Source of the DNA: Saprolegnia diclina VS20
Taxonomy: Eukaryota > Oomycota > Saprolegniomycetes > Saprolegniales > Saprolegniaceae
Length of the DNA stretch: 24,662 bases
Assembly (NCBI RefSeq): GCF_000281045.1
Contig: NW_008246146.1
Coordinates: 1 to 24,662 of the forward strand
Direction: 5' to 3'
Shown piece after piece: positions 1 to 10,695 of this stretch; within the stretch, counting starts at the first letter, position 1; each line of letters opens with the position of its first letter. A model generated the notes under the pieces. The model saw only the letters and a list, made by a program, of their open reading frames with translations, searched no databases and was not told the origin of the DNA. A program made the position numbers and the translations under genes.

Positions 1-672
1 AGCAAGGGCACGGACCAAGTGATCCAGTGCTGGTTGTCGCGGCCAGACCTGCCGCCGCTCGACCTCTCGATGAGCCAGAGTCTCTACGATATGGGCTATG
101 GCGACAAGTACGCCGAGAGAATCGCGGCCGCCAAGAACATCAACTTTCAACACAGCGCGATCAACGAAGAGACGTTTGGTAAGCGGCTCGCCGAGACGTC
201 CTTCTTCCTCTGCGCCAGCCGATGGGAGGGCTACGGACACTACATCAACCAGGCGCGCGCGGCCGGCGGCGTCATCATCACGACCGATGCGCCACCGATG
301 AACGAGCTCATCGTTGCACCAGTCAGCGGCGTGTACGTCAAGACGGTCATCCATCACCACCCGCACCAGATTCTGGGCGGCGGCTTCGAAGGCGAGCACG
401 GGCTCCGCGACGTGGGCGGGCTCCAAGCCGATTACGAACCTGGCGATCTCTGCGACGCCGTCGACCACGTGCTAAGCCTCTCGGGCGGCGAGCGCGAGCG
501 CATGGCCAAGGCGGCGCAGCAGCAGTTCCACGACGACACCAAGTATTTTGCAGCCGCCATGCGCGACCTGCGAGCGTTCGCACGCGCTCAGCTGCGCTCG
601 GACCGAACGGCCGCCGAGGTCGCGGCCGGCAACTGGCAAGACACGGCGGTGCGGGACGTTCCGTGCGTCTAA
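1..672 (+). CDS. GT-B-like glycosyltransferase paralogue, 3' part only
   Basis: This is the C-terminal 223 codons of a gene whose 5' part lies outside the window. The frame is open from base 1 (AGC AAG GGC ACG) to a TAA ending at 672. It aligns almost without gaps to the C-terminal half of the complete gene at 4943-6551, sharing WLSRPDLPPLDLSMS, YGDKYA, LAETSFFLCAS and WEGYGHYINQARAAGG. The last segment, an acidic residue followed by a glycine-rich turn and IITT, resembles the nucleotide-sugar-binding part of GT-B (GT4-like) glycosyltransferases; this is inference from pattern, and donor and acceptor are unknown. No intron is needed in this part. Differences from the paralogue are scattered substitutions plus a small change near GEHGLRDVGG. 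Both copies keep intact frames, so this looks like a functional duplicate rather than a pseudogene. Confidence 0.8.
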   Translation, partial: SKGTDQVIQCWLSRPDLPPLDLSMSQSLYDMGYGDKYAERIAAAKNINFQHSAINEETFGKRLAETSFFLCASRWEGYGHYINQARAAGGVIITTDAPPMNELIVAPVSGVYVKTVIHHHPHQILGGGFEGEHGLRDVGGLQADYEPGDLCDAVDHVLSLSGGERERMAKAAQQQFHDDTKYFAAAMRDLRAFARAQLRSDRTAAEVAAGNWQDTAVRDVPCV

Positions 673-944
673 GCTGTGACGCCAATACCATAGTTCAGTC
701 GTTCAATAGCATTATACGAAGTGCAATGTCGGTGGACTAGTTGTTGTCGAAAGGAGGTGTTGCAGCGCAGTCAAAGATCGCCATGCGTGTCAATGGACGG
801 GAAAACCTCTCAAACTGGATGTCATCTCCGAATCTTTCGGTAATCTCTTGCTGTTTGTAAGAAACGCCAACCAAGCCGCAGAACGTATCGAGTTTGAGAG
901 AGAGAAACCAGATCTTAGAGTGCACTTTGCACTTTGCGACGACG
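673..944. other. intergenic region upstream of alpha-mannosidase
   Basis: This 272-bp spacer separates the first glycosyltransferase-like gene from the alpha-mannosidase start. It holds the 3' flank of the former and the promoter and leader of the latter. A short GA tract (about 896-905) and a doubled GCACTTTGC-type direct repeat (about 922-938) lie just before the ATG. No ORF with recognisable content was seen. Confidence 0.4.
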
Positions 945-3900
945 ATGCGCATCGCAGCGATCGCGAGCGCGCTGGGCCTGGCCAGCGCCAAAGTGCACCT
1001 GCCCTCTTGCGGCACGTGGCAGCCGATGGGCCCGATCGGCGGCCACTACAACACGAGCGCGGGCGTCTTGACGGAGAAGCTCAACGTGCACCTCGTGCCA
1101 CACACGCACGACGACCCGGGCTGGCTGTACACGGTCGACCAGTACTTTTCGCAAAACGTCGACTACATCATCGACACGGTCGTCACGGAGCTGCTCAAGA
1201 ACCCAGATCGGCGCTTCATGTACGTCGAGCAGTCGTTCTTCCAGCGCTGGTACGTCCTTCAAGAATCGCACCCAGGGTCGGATGTGAAAACTACTAGGTG
1301 GCGCGAGCAGTCGCACGAGATGAAGACGATCGTCAAGAAGCTCGTGAAAGAAGGTCGTCTCGACTTGTCGGTCAACGGCGGCTGGGTCATGCACGACGAA
1401 GCGGCGGCCCACTACTCGGTCATGATCGACCAAACCGCGCTCGGCCACGGCTTTCTAGTCCACGAGTTTGGGTACGTGTTCTCCGGGTATACGTCTAGTC
1501 GCCTAGTCCGTGTGTAGCGTCAAGCCGCGCATTGGGTGGCAGATCGATCCGTTTGGCCACTCGGCGACGCAGGGCTCGCTCCTCTCGGCCGGCGTCAACT
1601 TTGACGCACTCTACTTTGCGCGCATCGACTACCAAGACTACGAGAAGCGCAAGGCCAACAAGGACCTCGGTAGATACATATGTGCAGATCCTGCGGAAGC
1701 TGCAACGAATGCGTAGAGTTCATGTGGCAGCCGTCGCCGTCGCGCGGCGAAAAGGTCTTTACGGGCATGATCCAGGACGGGTACGGGTCGCCGCACGAGT
1801 TCTTCTTTGACGACTGCGCGCCGATCAAGGACGACCCGGACCTCCACGACTTTAACGTGTGTGAGAAGGTCCAGTACTTTGTCGAGAAGAGCCTCGAGCG
1901 CGCCAAGCACACTAAAGGTATGGATATGGGTCTTGGATATGGTGATATATGGATGCAGGCAACCATATCTTTTGGCCCATGGGCATGGACTTTTCGTACC
2001 AGAACAGCCTCAAGTGGTTCAAGAACATGGACAAGCTCATCCACTACGCCAACCAGGACGGCCGCGTCAACGCCTTCTACTCGACCATCGGCCACTACAC
2101 GGACCTCAAGCTCGCCGACAAGTCGCTCCAGTGGTCGACCAAGACGGACGACTTTTTTCCGTACGCCGACCAGACGTACGCTTACTGGTACTGCGCTTGC
2201 CCACTGAACCCTAATCCTCACAAGCGCACAGGACCGGCTATTTTACGAGTCGTCCGGGGCTCAAGCGCTTTGCCCGCGTCGCCAACGGCATCCTCCAGAC
2301 GATGCGCCAGCTCGAAGTGCACTCGACGACGTCGTCCAAGGTACTCTCTCCACTTCTTGCTCACATGTCACATATCGAGGTAGCTCTTGCACTTGACGGC
2401 GAGCGTCGGCTTGGTGCAGCACCACGACGGCATCAGCGGCACGGAGAAGCAGCACGTCTCCAACGACTACGCCCAGCGGCTCGCCGAAGGGCTCACGTCC
2501 GCCAATGAGCAGCTCAACCACCTCCTCGGCGCGTCGGCCTCTCCGTTTTCAACGTGTCTCTTGGCCAACGTGAGCCTCTGCGAGCATTCGACGTCGGCGT
2601 CCGAGACGTTCGAGGTCGTCGTGTACAACCCGCTGCCGTTTGCGCATACGTTTGGCGTCTCGCTGCCGATCGATACGCCGAGCGCTAGCGTTGCGCTGGC
2701 GTCGACCAACACGCCCGTTCCGTCGGCGGTCGTGCCGTACGTGCCCGTGCATGTGGACGCCAAGGCCGCGCCGCACACGCTGCTTTTGCAGGCGGACGTG
2801 GCACCGCTGAGTCTCCAGCGCTACCGCGTGACCAAGACCAAGTCTGCTTCGACGACTTCATCGTCGGCCGATGATATCTCGACGCTCGAGAACGACCATA
2901 TCAAGGCGACGCTGGACCTGACGAAAGGCAGTCTTGCGAGTCTTCTGGACAAGGCGACAAAGACGGAGGTGCCGATGTCGACTAAGTTTGGCTACTACCA
3001 GTCGTACTTGAACGGCAACGACGTCAACTCGGGCGCGTACATCTTCCGCCCCAACACGAGCACGCTCCATGCCTTCCCCGCCGTGTCGAGCCATGGCTGC
3101 GACGTCGTGCCCCTGCGCCAGTCGTGCTGGTTCCGCTTTGGCAACATGGGCGTCCTCAGCTACGAGCTCCGTCCGTGGGACACGTCGCTTGTGGTCGAGT
3201 GGACGGTTCGTTCGGCTTTGCTGCCAAGGGTGTTGATGGCATGTTCTTAGGTGGGTCCGATCCCAATCGACGACCACCAAGGCAAGGAAGTGATTCTGCG
3301 CTTCGACTCGAACGTGGCGTCCAACGTACGATTTCTACTATAGTCGACTCCAACTGGAGACTATGAATGTACGGTAGAAACGCTGGTACACGGACTCGAA
3401 CGGGCTCGAGTACGTCGAGCGCATCCGCGACTTTCGCGAGACGTGGAACCTCACTTTGCACAACGACGAGGAGCACGTCGCTGCCAACTACGTGCCGATC
3501 ACGACCGGCGCCTACCTCCGCGACGACAAGGTGCAGCTCAACGTCCTTACCGACCGCGCCCAGGGCTGCGCGAGCCTCAAGGATGGTAGACATATTGTCG
3601 CTTCAACCTCAGGACTCATGGGCTGTACGTAGGGCAACTGGACGTGATGGTGCACCGCCGCGTGCTTGGTGACGACCACCGCGGCGTCGACGAGGCGCTC
3701 AACGAGACCGAAACGGTACGCTGGCCGAGGATCGAAGCGTGTACTGTACGTGATGTAGATTCAACTGACCAGCAACCAGCCGCGCGTCCAAGGTCTCACG
3801 GTCCGCGGTCAGTTCTATGTGAGCGTCGGGCCGCACGAGGCGGCGATCGAGCGTTTGCGCACGACGACGTATGCGCAGTACGTCCCGCCCCTCGTGGCCC

Positions 3901-4337
3901 TTCGCGAAGGCTCGGGTGGCTTTGCCGAGATGAAGAAGTCGGTGGTGGGCGACCTCAAGTGGCCGGACAACATTGGGCTCACGGCGCTCCACTGGGCGCA
4001 CCCGCACTGCCGCCTCGTGCGTCTGAGCCACCTCTTTGCCATTGACGAGCACTCGGTATGACGTCAGAACTGAGAGCTTTGTAGGACCGAGTGTTTATAG
4101 GAATGGTCCAAGCCGGCGTCCGTGGACCTCGCCCAGCTCGTGCCAGGCGCTGGGCACGTCGTGGTCAAGGAGCTCACGCTCTCGGCCAACGCGGTCAAGG
4201 GCCCGTCGCCGACGACCGTGACGCTCCAACCCATGGAAGTCAAGTCGTTCGAGCTCTGCGCGCAGGACAAGCGTGCCCCGGTGTACGACGAGGCCCGTGC
4301 GCCGCTCGGACCGCTCGCCGACGACTTGGACTTTTGA
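945..4337 (+). CDS. lysosomal-type alpha-mannosidase (GH38), 12 exons
   Basis: Exons are 945-1249, 1298-1471, 1518-1669, 1717-1917, 1959-2187, 2232-2340, 2384-3205, 3251-3325, 3378-3585, 3633-3715, 3780-4055 and 4101-4337, joining to 956 residues, the usual length of lysosomal alpha-mannosidase. The enzyme hydrolyses terminal alpha-mannose from N-glycan fragments. The N-terminus [15 protein letters not shown] is signal-peptide-like. Zn-binding HTHDDPGW lies at 53-60, the nucleophile motif [10 protein letters not shown] has Asp170, and QHHDGISGT is at 402-410. Downstream the family blocks [28 protein letters not shown] and LMVHRR-like DVMVHRRVL follow in order. Introns are 41-52 bp except the tenth, drawn here as 64 bp; an in-frame acceptor at 3758 would make it 43 bp and add seven residues. 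The first intron (48 bp) is in frame and stop-free. Start chosen because the signal peptide follows directly. Family assignment is firm; lysosomal versus secreted location is inferred. Confidence 0.95.
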
Positions 4338-4942
4338 CCCGCTTGACACCAGCAAACCGAGTCATTCCTACGGTTAATAGCTGCGGTTCTAACCGACAAT
4401 AAGAACCGGTGCCGCCTTGACCAGCGTTTTGTGATGGGCATCACGGAAGTACCGGTGCAGGGATGCCATGGACACTCGCTCGCTGGTAACGCAGTGTCTT
4501 TGGTGGGGTCGTGCTGATAAGAGATGGGTGCAGCAAATTTTCGTGCAGCACGGGACCTCGTCAAGTGCAGTGGTCAAGTGCAGCGAGGCGACAGCTTCTT
4601 GGAGACTCCTTCCAGCCGATATGGCCAGAGCAATGGTTCTTATTGTCTTGACGTACAAGCAAGCCCCGCGTCATCTCGGACAGCGTGTCCAACACGTGAT
4701 GTAGCGACGTCCTTTCAGCGACCTTCGGGAGCTTGTACCCTCTTACAATCAATACACTATACTATTTCATATTATCAGTGTTGATTGGCCAATAATGGCA
4801 TAGTCTCCTGCAATAAGATGGTATTTCTACCAATCAAACAGAGGCGTTTTGCCTCTTGAAACTCTATACGTCAAGCTCAATTCCAACTCAAAACGGCCTC
4901 AACTTTTCACGCTTTCAATGGATTCGTATTTTGGCAGCCAGC
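4338..4942. other. intergenic region with CCAAT boxes and a 13-bp inverted repeat
   Basis: This 605-bp spacer has no recognisable coding sequence. It contains a 13-bp exact inverted repeat (GACAATAAGAACC at 4395-4407 and its complement at 4635-4647) about 230 bp apart, possibly a decayed insertion. The last 200 bp become AT-rich. A back-to-back ATTGGCCAAT (4784-4793) and a further CCAAT (4830-4834) there probably belong to the promoter of the gene starting at 4943. Confidence 0.5.
4784..4834 (+). promoter_or_regulatory. CCAAT-box cluster upstream of glycosyltransferase-like gene
   Basis: A palindromic ATTGGCCAAT at 4784-4793 and a second CCAAT at 4830-4834 lie 109-159 bp before the ATG at 4943, in AT-rich sequence. 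CCAAT is the core bound by NF-Y-type factors; that it works here is inference. Confidence 0.4.
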
Positions 4943-6551
4943 ATGCGCGACCATCCGAAGCGCTCGCAGCAGCAGCGCCTGCGTGGCCTCTACCCCGTGG
5001 GCATCCTCGCCATCTTCTTCGTCAACGTCTACTACTTTGGCTTTGGCAGCTCGGACAAGGCGCGCTTCAAGCACCTGCAAATCGACGACGGCGGGCCCTT
5101 CCTGCCGCCTGTCAACGAGCCGTCGACGTGCTGGTTTGACGACGCCCATACGAAGCGCGTGCCGACGAACGACCTCGAGCACCTCAGCCTCCTGCACGCC
5201 GCGTGCACGAGCGGCACGGACGACATCATTACGTGGCACTACGGCACGAATGCCACCAAGGCCACGTACCCGACGCGCTTGAACCGCGACGACCCGCGCG
5301 TGCTCGACGAGCTCCGTCGCTGCCCCGACTTTGACATCTACCTGCCTCCCGGTCTTCGCGGCTCGGGCTACTGCGAAGACGGCTGCGCCTACACCAAGTG
5401 TACGTCCAACAGCTTCGATGCGAGGAATGTTCATGTCGTATGTAGACGGCCGGTCGCGCCTGCTGCCGCAGTGGGCGCTCGAAGACGAGTACTTTGACCC
5501 GCAGCGCAACCGCAAGGCGACGTACCACGACCTGTGCCCGCGGACGCCGATCATCTTCTTCAACCACTACTGGACCCCGTTTCCATGGCCGAAACACAAG
5601 CCCATCTACTTGATGCCCAACATTGAGATGGGCCAGCTCAAGGCCCCCGAGTACTGGAGCGTCGACGTCGTCATCTGCAAGACGCGCGACTGCTACCGCC
5701 GCGTCACTACGTGGTACAAGCAGGAGGGCAACCCGCGCGGCGCCGCCGTCTTCTACACGCGGCACACGACCGCCGACATCGCGGGCCACATTGCGCGCAA
5801 GCTCGGCCCCGGCGGCGTCAAGCCCAAGGACTACCGCAACAAGGTGCGGTTCACGCACACGGCGGGCGGCAGCGTCAGCAAGGGCACGGGCCAGGTCATC
5901 GAGTGCTGGCTGTCGCGCCCGGACCTGCCGCCGCTCGACCTCTCGATGAGCCCGGGGCTGTACGACTTGGGCTATGGCGACAAGTACGCCGATAAGATCG
6001 CACTTGCCAAGAACATTAACTTCAAGCACAACGCGATCGACGAGGTGTCGTTCGGGAAGCTCTTGGCGGAGACGTCCTTCTTCCTCTGCGCGAGTACGTG
6101 GGAGGGGTATGGCCACTACATCAACCAGGCGCGCGCGGCCGGCGGTGTCATCATCACAACGAACGGCCCGCCGATGAACGAGCTCATTGTTGCGCCCGAG
6201 AGTGGCGTGTACGTGGACACGGTCGTCCACCACCACCCGCACCAGATCATGGGCGGCGGCTTCGAAGGCGAGCACGGGCTCAAGGGGGGCTTCGGCGGCC
6301 TCCAAGCCGACTATACGACCGAGGACCTCTGCAACGCCGTCGACCACGTGCTGAGCTTGACGGGCGGTGAGCGCGAGCGCATGGCCAAGGCGGCGCAGCA
6401 GCAGTTCCACGATGACACCAAGTTTTTCGCAGCCTCCATGCGCAACCTCCAGGCCTTTGCCCGCGCGCACTTGCACTCGAACATGACAGCCGCCGAGGTC
6501 GCAGGGACCAACTGGCACGCGACCGCCGTCCGCGACTACCCCTGCTATTAG
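4943..6551 (+). CDS. type II membrane GT-B-like glycosyltransferase
   Basis: Two exons, 4943-5399 and 5446-6551, separated by a 46-bp intron (GTACGT...TAG), give 520 residues. The first ATG in frame begins a short basic cytosolic tail (MRDHPKRSQQQRLRG), then one hydrophobic segment at about residues 19-35 (VGILAIFFVNVYYFGFG), typical of Golgi/ER type II glycosyltransferases. The lumenal part is Cys- and Trp-rich. WEGYGHYINQARAAGG begins near residue 371, with IITTN and MNELI following, and resembles the donor-binding end of GT-B/GT4 enzymes. A histidine cluster (VVHHHPHQ) follows near residue 412. The exact family, sugar donor and acceptor cannot be told from the sequence. The 3' half is a close paralogue of the partial gene at 1-672, the two flanking the alpha-mannosidase on the same strand. 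The alternative that this is an unclassified oomycete lumenal protein with a Rossmann-like fold cannot be excluded. Confidence 0.82.
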
Positions 6552-6695
6552 AGGAGTACGAGTATACCATTTCTTATTTGTGGCCTCCTCGTTGGGTGCG
6601 ACGCGATCGTATCAACTTGATACTCGAATGAAAGATATCGAGTGGCAACAGCCCATGACCAGAGCAGTTGCGATCTTTTCGGAAGCGTCGCCGTC

Positions 6696-7770
6696 ATGAC
6701 GACAGACGTCAAGCGCCATCGCAAGTGGACCAAGCAGCTGCGCGAGGCGGTGCAGGCGGACGGCTGGGGCCAAGTCCTCGAGGCCGTCGAAGCCTACGAG
6801 CAGTACGCCGACGACGATGTGCTGGGATCTCAATGACGGCTAGGACGTCGATCCGGATCATGGAAGAGCTATCCGAGATGGACTTGTCGCCCGAGCAGCA
6901 AGATCTCATCGAGAAGGTCGTCGTGACCATCAACCACCGCGTCAACTGCCTGAGCTCGCTCGACGCCCACGGCAACCGACCCACCAAAGACGAAATGGCC
7001 GAAATTGCCGACGGTAGTCGTTTAGTCGTATCTTACATTAATCGTGCATGCGACTAGTTCTCGAGTCGGCTCTCCAGCCCACGCCGCGCGTCTTTCCGAT
7101 CGACCTTGCCGACTTGGAGCCGCCGCCCAGCCCAGAGAAGGCGCCGGCCGCCACACCACCGTCGCTGCGGTACGACTGTCATGTCCAGGGTCCTCCTGCT
7201 CATCCTATTCTCGTATTTAGCGGCGCCGAGGCGGTTGTCAAGGACAGCACTGGCGGCGGGCGGCTTGAGATTCACATTGAGAAGATCGGTCTCAAGGACG
7301 CTGCCCGCTACGTCGACCCGCAGATGCTCGTGTCGGTCTACAGTACGCCACCGCAGTTGCGACAATATTGCGATGCCGGGGGTAGGTGAAGACGCGGGGT
7401 ACCTCGAGCCCAAGGTCGAGTTGCCAGCGTCGACGGCGCTCAACCCGCCGTACATTGCGTTTCAGCACACGATTGCGCTCCAGACGCCGCTGGAGACGCT
7501 CCGAAGCCGTACGTGCTGCCACGTCATCGTGCCATTCTTACAATCTTATTTATCGGCTTAGAAAACGGCGCCGTCTTCTTCGAGCTGCTGCACTACAAAA
7601 AAGCCAAGCGAAAGAAGAGCGTGCGGTGCTGGGCAATGCTCGAGATGGACGAGGTGCGCGAACCTGGGCCGCGCGTGCTCGAGCTGTACGCCAAGCCCTG
7701 CGACGTGCACCGCAAGGCGATCCACCTCCTCACCGAGAAACCGCTCTATCTGCACGTGACGCTGCGCTGA
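6696..7770 (+). CDS. AIDA: AIDA-like protein (axin interactor, dorsalization-associated), C2 domain
   Basis: Six exons (6696-6802, 6844-7013, 7058-7169, 7221-7342, 7386-7508, 7562-7770) join in phase to 280 residues; animal AIDA is about 305. The N-terminal part has DGWGQVLEAVEAYEQY, matching the Aida N-terminal helical domain. After a Pro/Ala-rich linker, the C2 domain begins at about residue 145 with LEIHIEKIGLKDAARYVDP and ends with FFELLHYKKAKRKK, AMLEMDEVREPGPRVLELY and KPLYLHV; these blocks are diagnostic. In animals AIDA binds axin and phosphoinositides and dampens JNK signalling, and it is also linked to ER-associated degradation. Its role outside animals is unknown. Introns are 41, 44, 51, 43 and 53 bp; the third is in frame and stop-free, so a 17-residue longer isoform is possible. 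It ends 49 bp from the convergent gamma-COP stop. Confidence 0.93.
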
Positions 7771-7819
7771 GGTGTTTGGGAATACTTGGAAACCAGAGGT
7801 TGCATATTGAATATTGTGT

Positions 7820-10695
7820 TTACCGAATGCAGTCGGCGACCGTGCGCGAGACGAGCTCGTCCTCGGAGCGCACGCCCATCTGCAGTAGCATTTGCCCGTC
7901 GCCCTCTTCGAGGCTGAGGCGGCACTTGACGAGCACCTTGACGCCGCCGACAAAGACGCCCGAGAGAATGAGCACGTGCGACTTGGCCTTGGGCGCCGGC
8001 ACGCTCGAGTTGTCGCAGGCAAACATACCGAGGTACTCGATGACAGCGCCGACACTAGTCGTCGTTTCGATAAGAACTAGGATAAAGAGGGGGAAACGTA
8101 CCCTTCGACCAGCGACTGGAAGCGGAGCGCGTACTGCTCGCGGACTTCGTGCTCGTCCCCAATGTGCTCCCAGGCCGACCGAAAGTCGGGCACTTGGACC
8201 TTGGCCATAAAGTCGGCCGCCGAGAGCTCGAGGTCTTCCATCGGGTACTCTTCGTTGTAGCCCATCTCCCCCTCCGGGATCTTGCCGTTGGTCAGTTCGA
8301 TGACGCGGAACTTGAGCTCGTTGGCCACCGCGACGAGCGGGTACTCGGCGTCCTCAATGTGGGCGAGGCAGACGTAGCACGAGCCCTTCTCGCCGTACGG
8401 CAGCTGCGGCAACGGCACGACCGAGTGGACGTCGTACACATCCTCGAGCATGAGCTCAAAGTTGACCGACACGTCGCGCAGCACTTGGTCCGGCACCGTG
8501 TTGAGCACTTGGTACTCGAGCACGAGGTGCGACTTGAAGACGTGCTTGACGCACGACACCACGTACTCGGTCTCGGCTTCCGTGAGCTCGATCGGGCTCG
8601 ACGACCGGAAGAGCGGGCCGAGGTCGGCAAACGCAGGGATCTTGTAGAGCTCTTTGGCCGGGTCCACGGGCGCGGCCGCTTCCTTGGCGGCGACCACCGG
8701 CGTCTTGGCCGACGACGCACTGGGGCGCGGCGCGTCGGCTTGCACGAACGGAAGCGCGTCGAGCGTGACGCGGCCGGCGCTCGGGCGCAGCGCGTACTGC
8801 TCGAGCGACTTTTGCAGCTGGTGCACGCCCATGGGGAGGTCGTCGTCCATGAAGTGGCTGCTGCCGGTCGTCGTGAGGTGCAGATACATGGTCGCGCGGT
8901 CGCGGACCTCGTCGTCGTCGTCGAGCATGCAGCGCGCGAGCAGCGACCGGATGCTGGGCGCCAGGGCCGGCACGCGGATCGCAAAGGACGTGAGCGCCGA
9001 GACGGCCGACGCGCGGATCGTGGCGTTCTCGAGGATGATGCGGTTGTAGATGAATCGAATGTAGCGCGACGGCGACGACGTCGTCGGGCCCTTTTGCCCG
9101 AGCACGTGCAGAATCTTGCAGCTCAGGAGCGTAAACTCGCAGTCTTCGATAAACTCGCAGAGGTGCAGGAGCGCGACTTCCTTGGCTTCCGGCAGGACGT
9201 CGAGGATGTCGAGCATCGCGTCCGTGATGGTCTTCTTAAACTCAAAGCCGCCTTCGTCGCGGAGGAACGTGGCGAGGGCGTTGAGCAGCATGCGGTGCTT
9301 TTGCGGGTACTTGACGCAGAGGTTCCGGATCGCGTCGACGACCACGATCTTGAACTCGTCGGCGATCTCGCTCATGAACGCGTTGATCTGCTTCATGAGC
9401 CGATCGACGCTCGACTCGGCGCCCGTCTTGAGAAGCGTCGTGATGGCCAGCGTCGCGATCGACCGGTTCGAGTCGCCGATGAGAGTCTCGAGGTCTTCGT
9501 TGCACTTGGTCACGAGCATCGGCTGCGTGAGCGCGACAAGGCTCAGCGTCCGCACGGCCGCAAAGCGCAGCGTCGGGCGCACCGACCCCAGCAGGATTTG
9601 CAGCACCTACAGAAACGCATCTCCTCAGGCGCGGCCCTGGCAAGCGACGACATGCGTACCGTGATGGCGGGTTGGAGGTCGCGCGCATCGAGCGGCAGCA
9701 CGCAGATGGCGCGGGCAGCTTCGTAGAGCACCATCTACGTCATGTTGTGTTGCAGCATACATGTAGCATGCATGGGTCTACCTCGCTCTTGTGCCGCAGC
9801 ATCTTTTCGAGAAACTGGTACAGCGGACGCGCGTTCGGGCCCGTGAGGTCGTCCGCGAGGAGCGAGGCCGAGTACCGGATGAGGAGGCAGCACGCCAAGT
9901 TGGACTTGAGGCTCGTCTTCTGGAGCTGCGTGATGAGCTTCGAGACGGCGAGCTTGTCGTGTTGGCGGATCTAACATCATGGTCGCGTTAGATGTAGCAC
10001 AGGCGCTGGTAAGGTGTTACCTGGTAGAGCAGCGCAAGGGCGTGGTATTGCACCATGTCGACGGGCGAGTTGAGCGCCTCCTGCACTTCGTTGACCCAGC
10101 GGCGCACAACGTCCGGCGAGTTGCGCATGAGGTGCATGCCCGAGACGAGAGCGGACGACGACACGAGCGGGTTCTTGTCGACGATCGCCTGCTTGATGTA
10201 GCGCTCGATGGCGGCGAGCATCGACGTGTCGATGATGCGGCACAGGACGCGGATCGCGTTCGCGCGATAGAGGTCCGTGTCGCAGTTCATGTCCTTCGTG
10301 AGACTCTGCGTGACGATGATGACTTCGTCGGCCGCCGTCGCGTCCGCAACCTCCTTGATGAAGAGGTACATCATGCGGCGGAGGTTCGCGTCCTTGCCCT
10401 GGAAGAGCTTGGTGACCTTGAAGAAGACGTCCGTGCTCTCCGTGCTCGTGAACGGCTCGCCTTGCGTCAGAATGTGCAGAAGCTTCGTGATGAGCTGGCA
10501 GCACTTGCGCGGCTGCTTCATGACCATGGCAGCGTCCGAGAAGATCTTGGTCTCGTGCAGCACCGTGGCCTTGTCGAGGTTCTGGAAGGGCGAGACGTTG
10601 GCCTCATCATCCTCGTTCTTGAACTTCTCCTTGATGTCCCGCATGACGCTCGAGATCGTCATACTCGCCAGCGTCGGTGACTGCGGCTCGGCCAT
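7820..10695 (-). CDS. COPG: coatomer subunit gamma (gamma-COP)
   Basis: Five exons on the minus strand (10695-10021, 9970-9782, 9734-9660, 9606-8102, 8054-7820) join to 892 residues, close to the usual 870-890. Gamma-COP is a core subunit of the COPI coat on Golgi-to-ER vesicles. The helical adaptin-like trunk occupies about residues 1-600, with diagnostic SNRSIATLAITTLLKTG, LMKQINAFMSEIADEFK, HLCEFIEDCEFT and YIRFIYNRIILENA. An Ala/Pro-rich linker follows at about 601-633 and the appendage/platform domain fills the rest, ending ILSGVFVGGVKVLV and VRSEDELVSRTVAD. Introns are 50, 47, 53 and 47 bp. The start is the first ATG of the open frame and gives MAEPQSPTLASM, a normal N-terminus. The mRNA end nearly overlaps that of AIDA. 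A long open frame on the opposite strand of exon 4 is a composition artefact. Confidence 0.96.

Noticed and set aside
1-672. Possibility that the first gene is a pseudogene
   Set aside because: The frame is intact to a normal stop and aligns with the complete paralogue throughout; it is only cut by the window edge.
5229-6518. A 429-codon open frame on the minus strand
   Set aside because: It is antisense to the second glycosyltransferase-like gene, with low-complexity Arg/Val-rich composition; the sense frame has family-like motifs and a close paralogue.
8149-9726. A 525-codon open frame on the plus strand
   Set aside because: It lies opposite exons 3-4 of gamma-COP and is Arg/Val/Asp-rich without any domain; strong GC bias at third positions creates such mirror frames.
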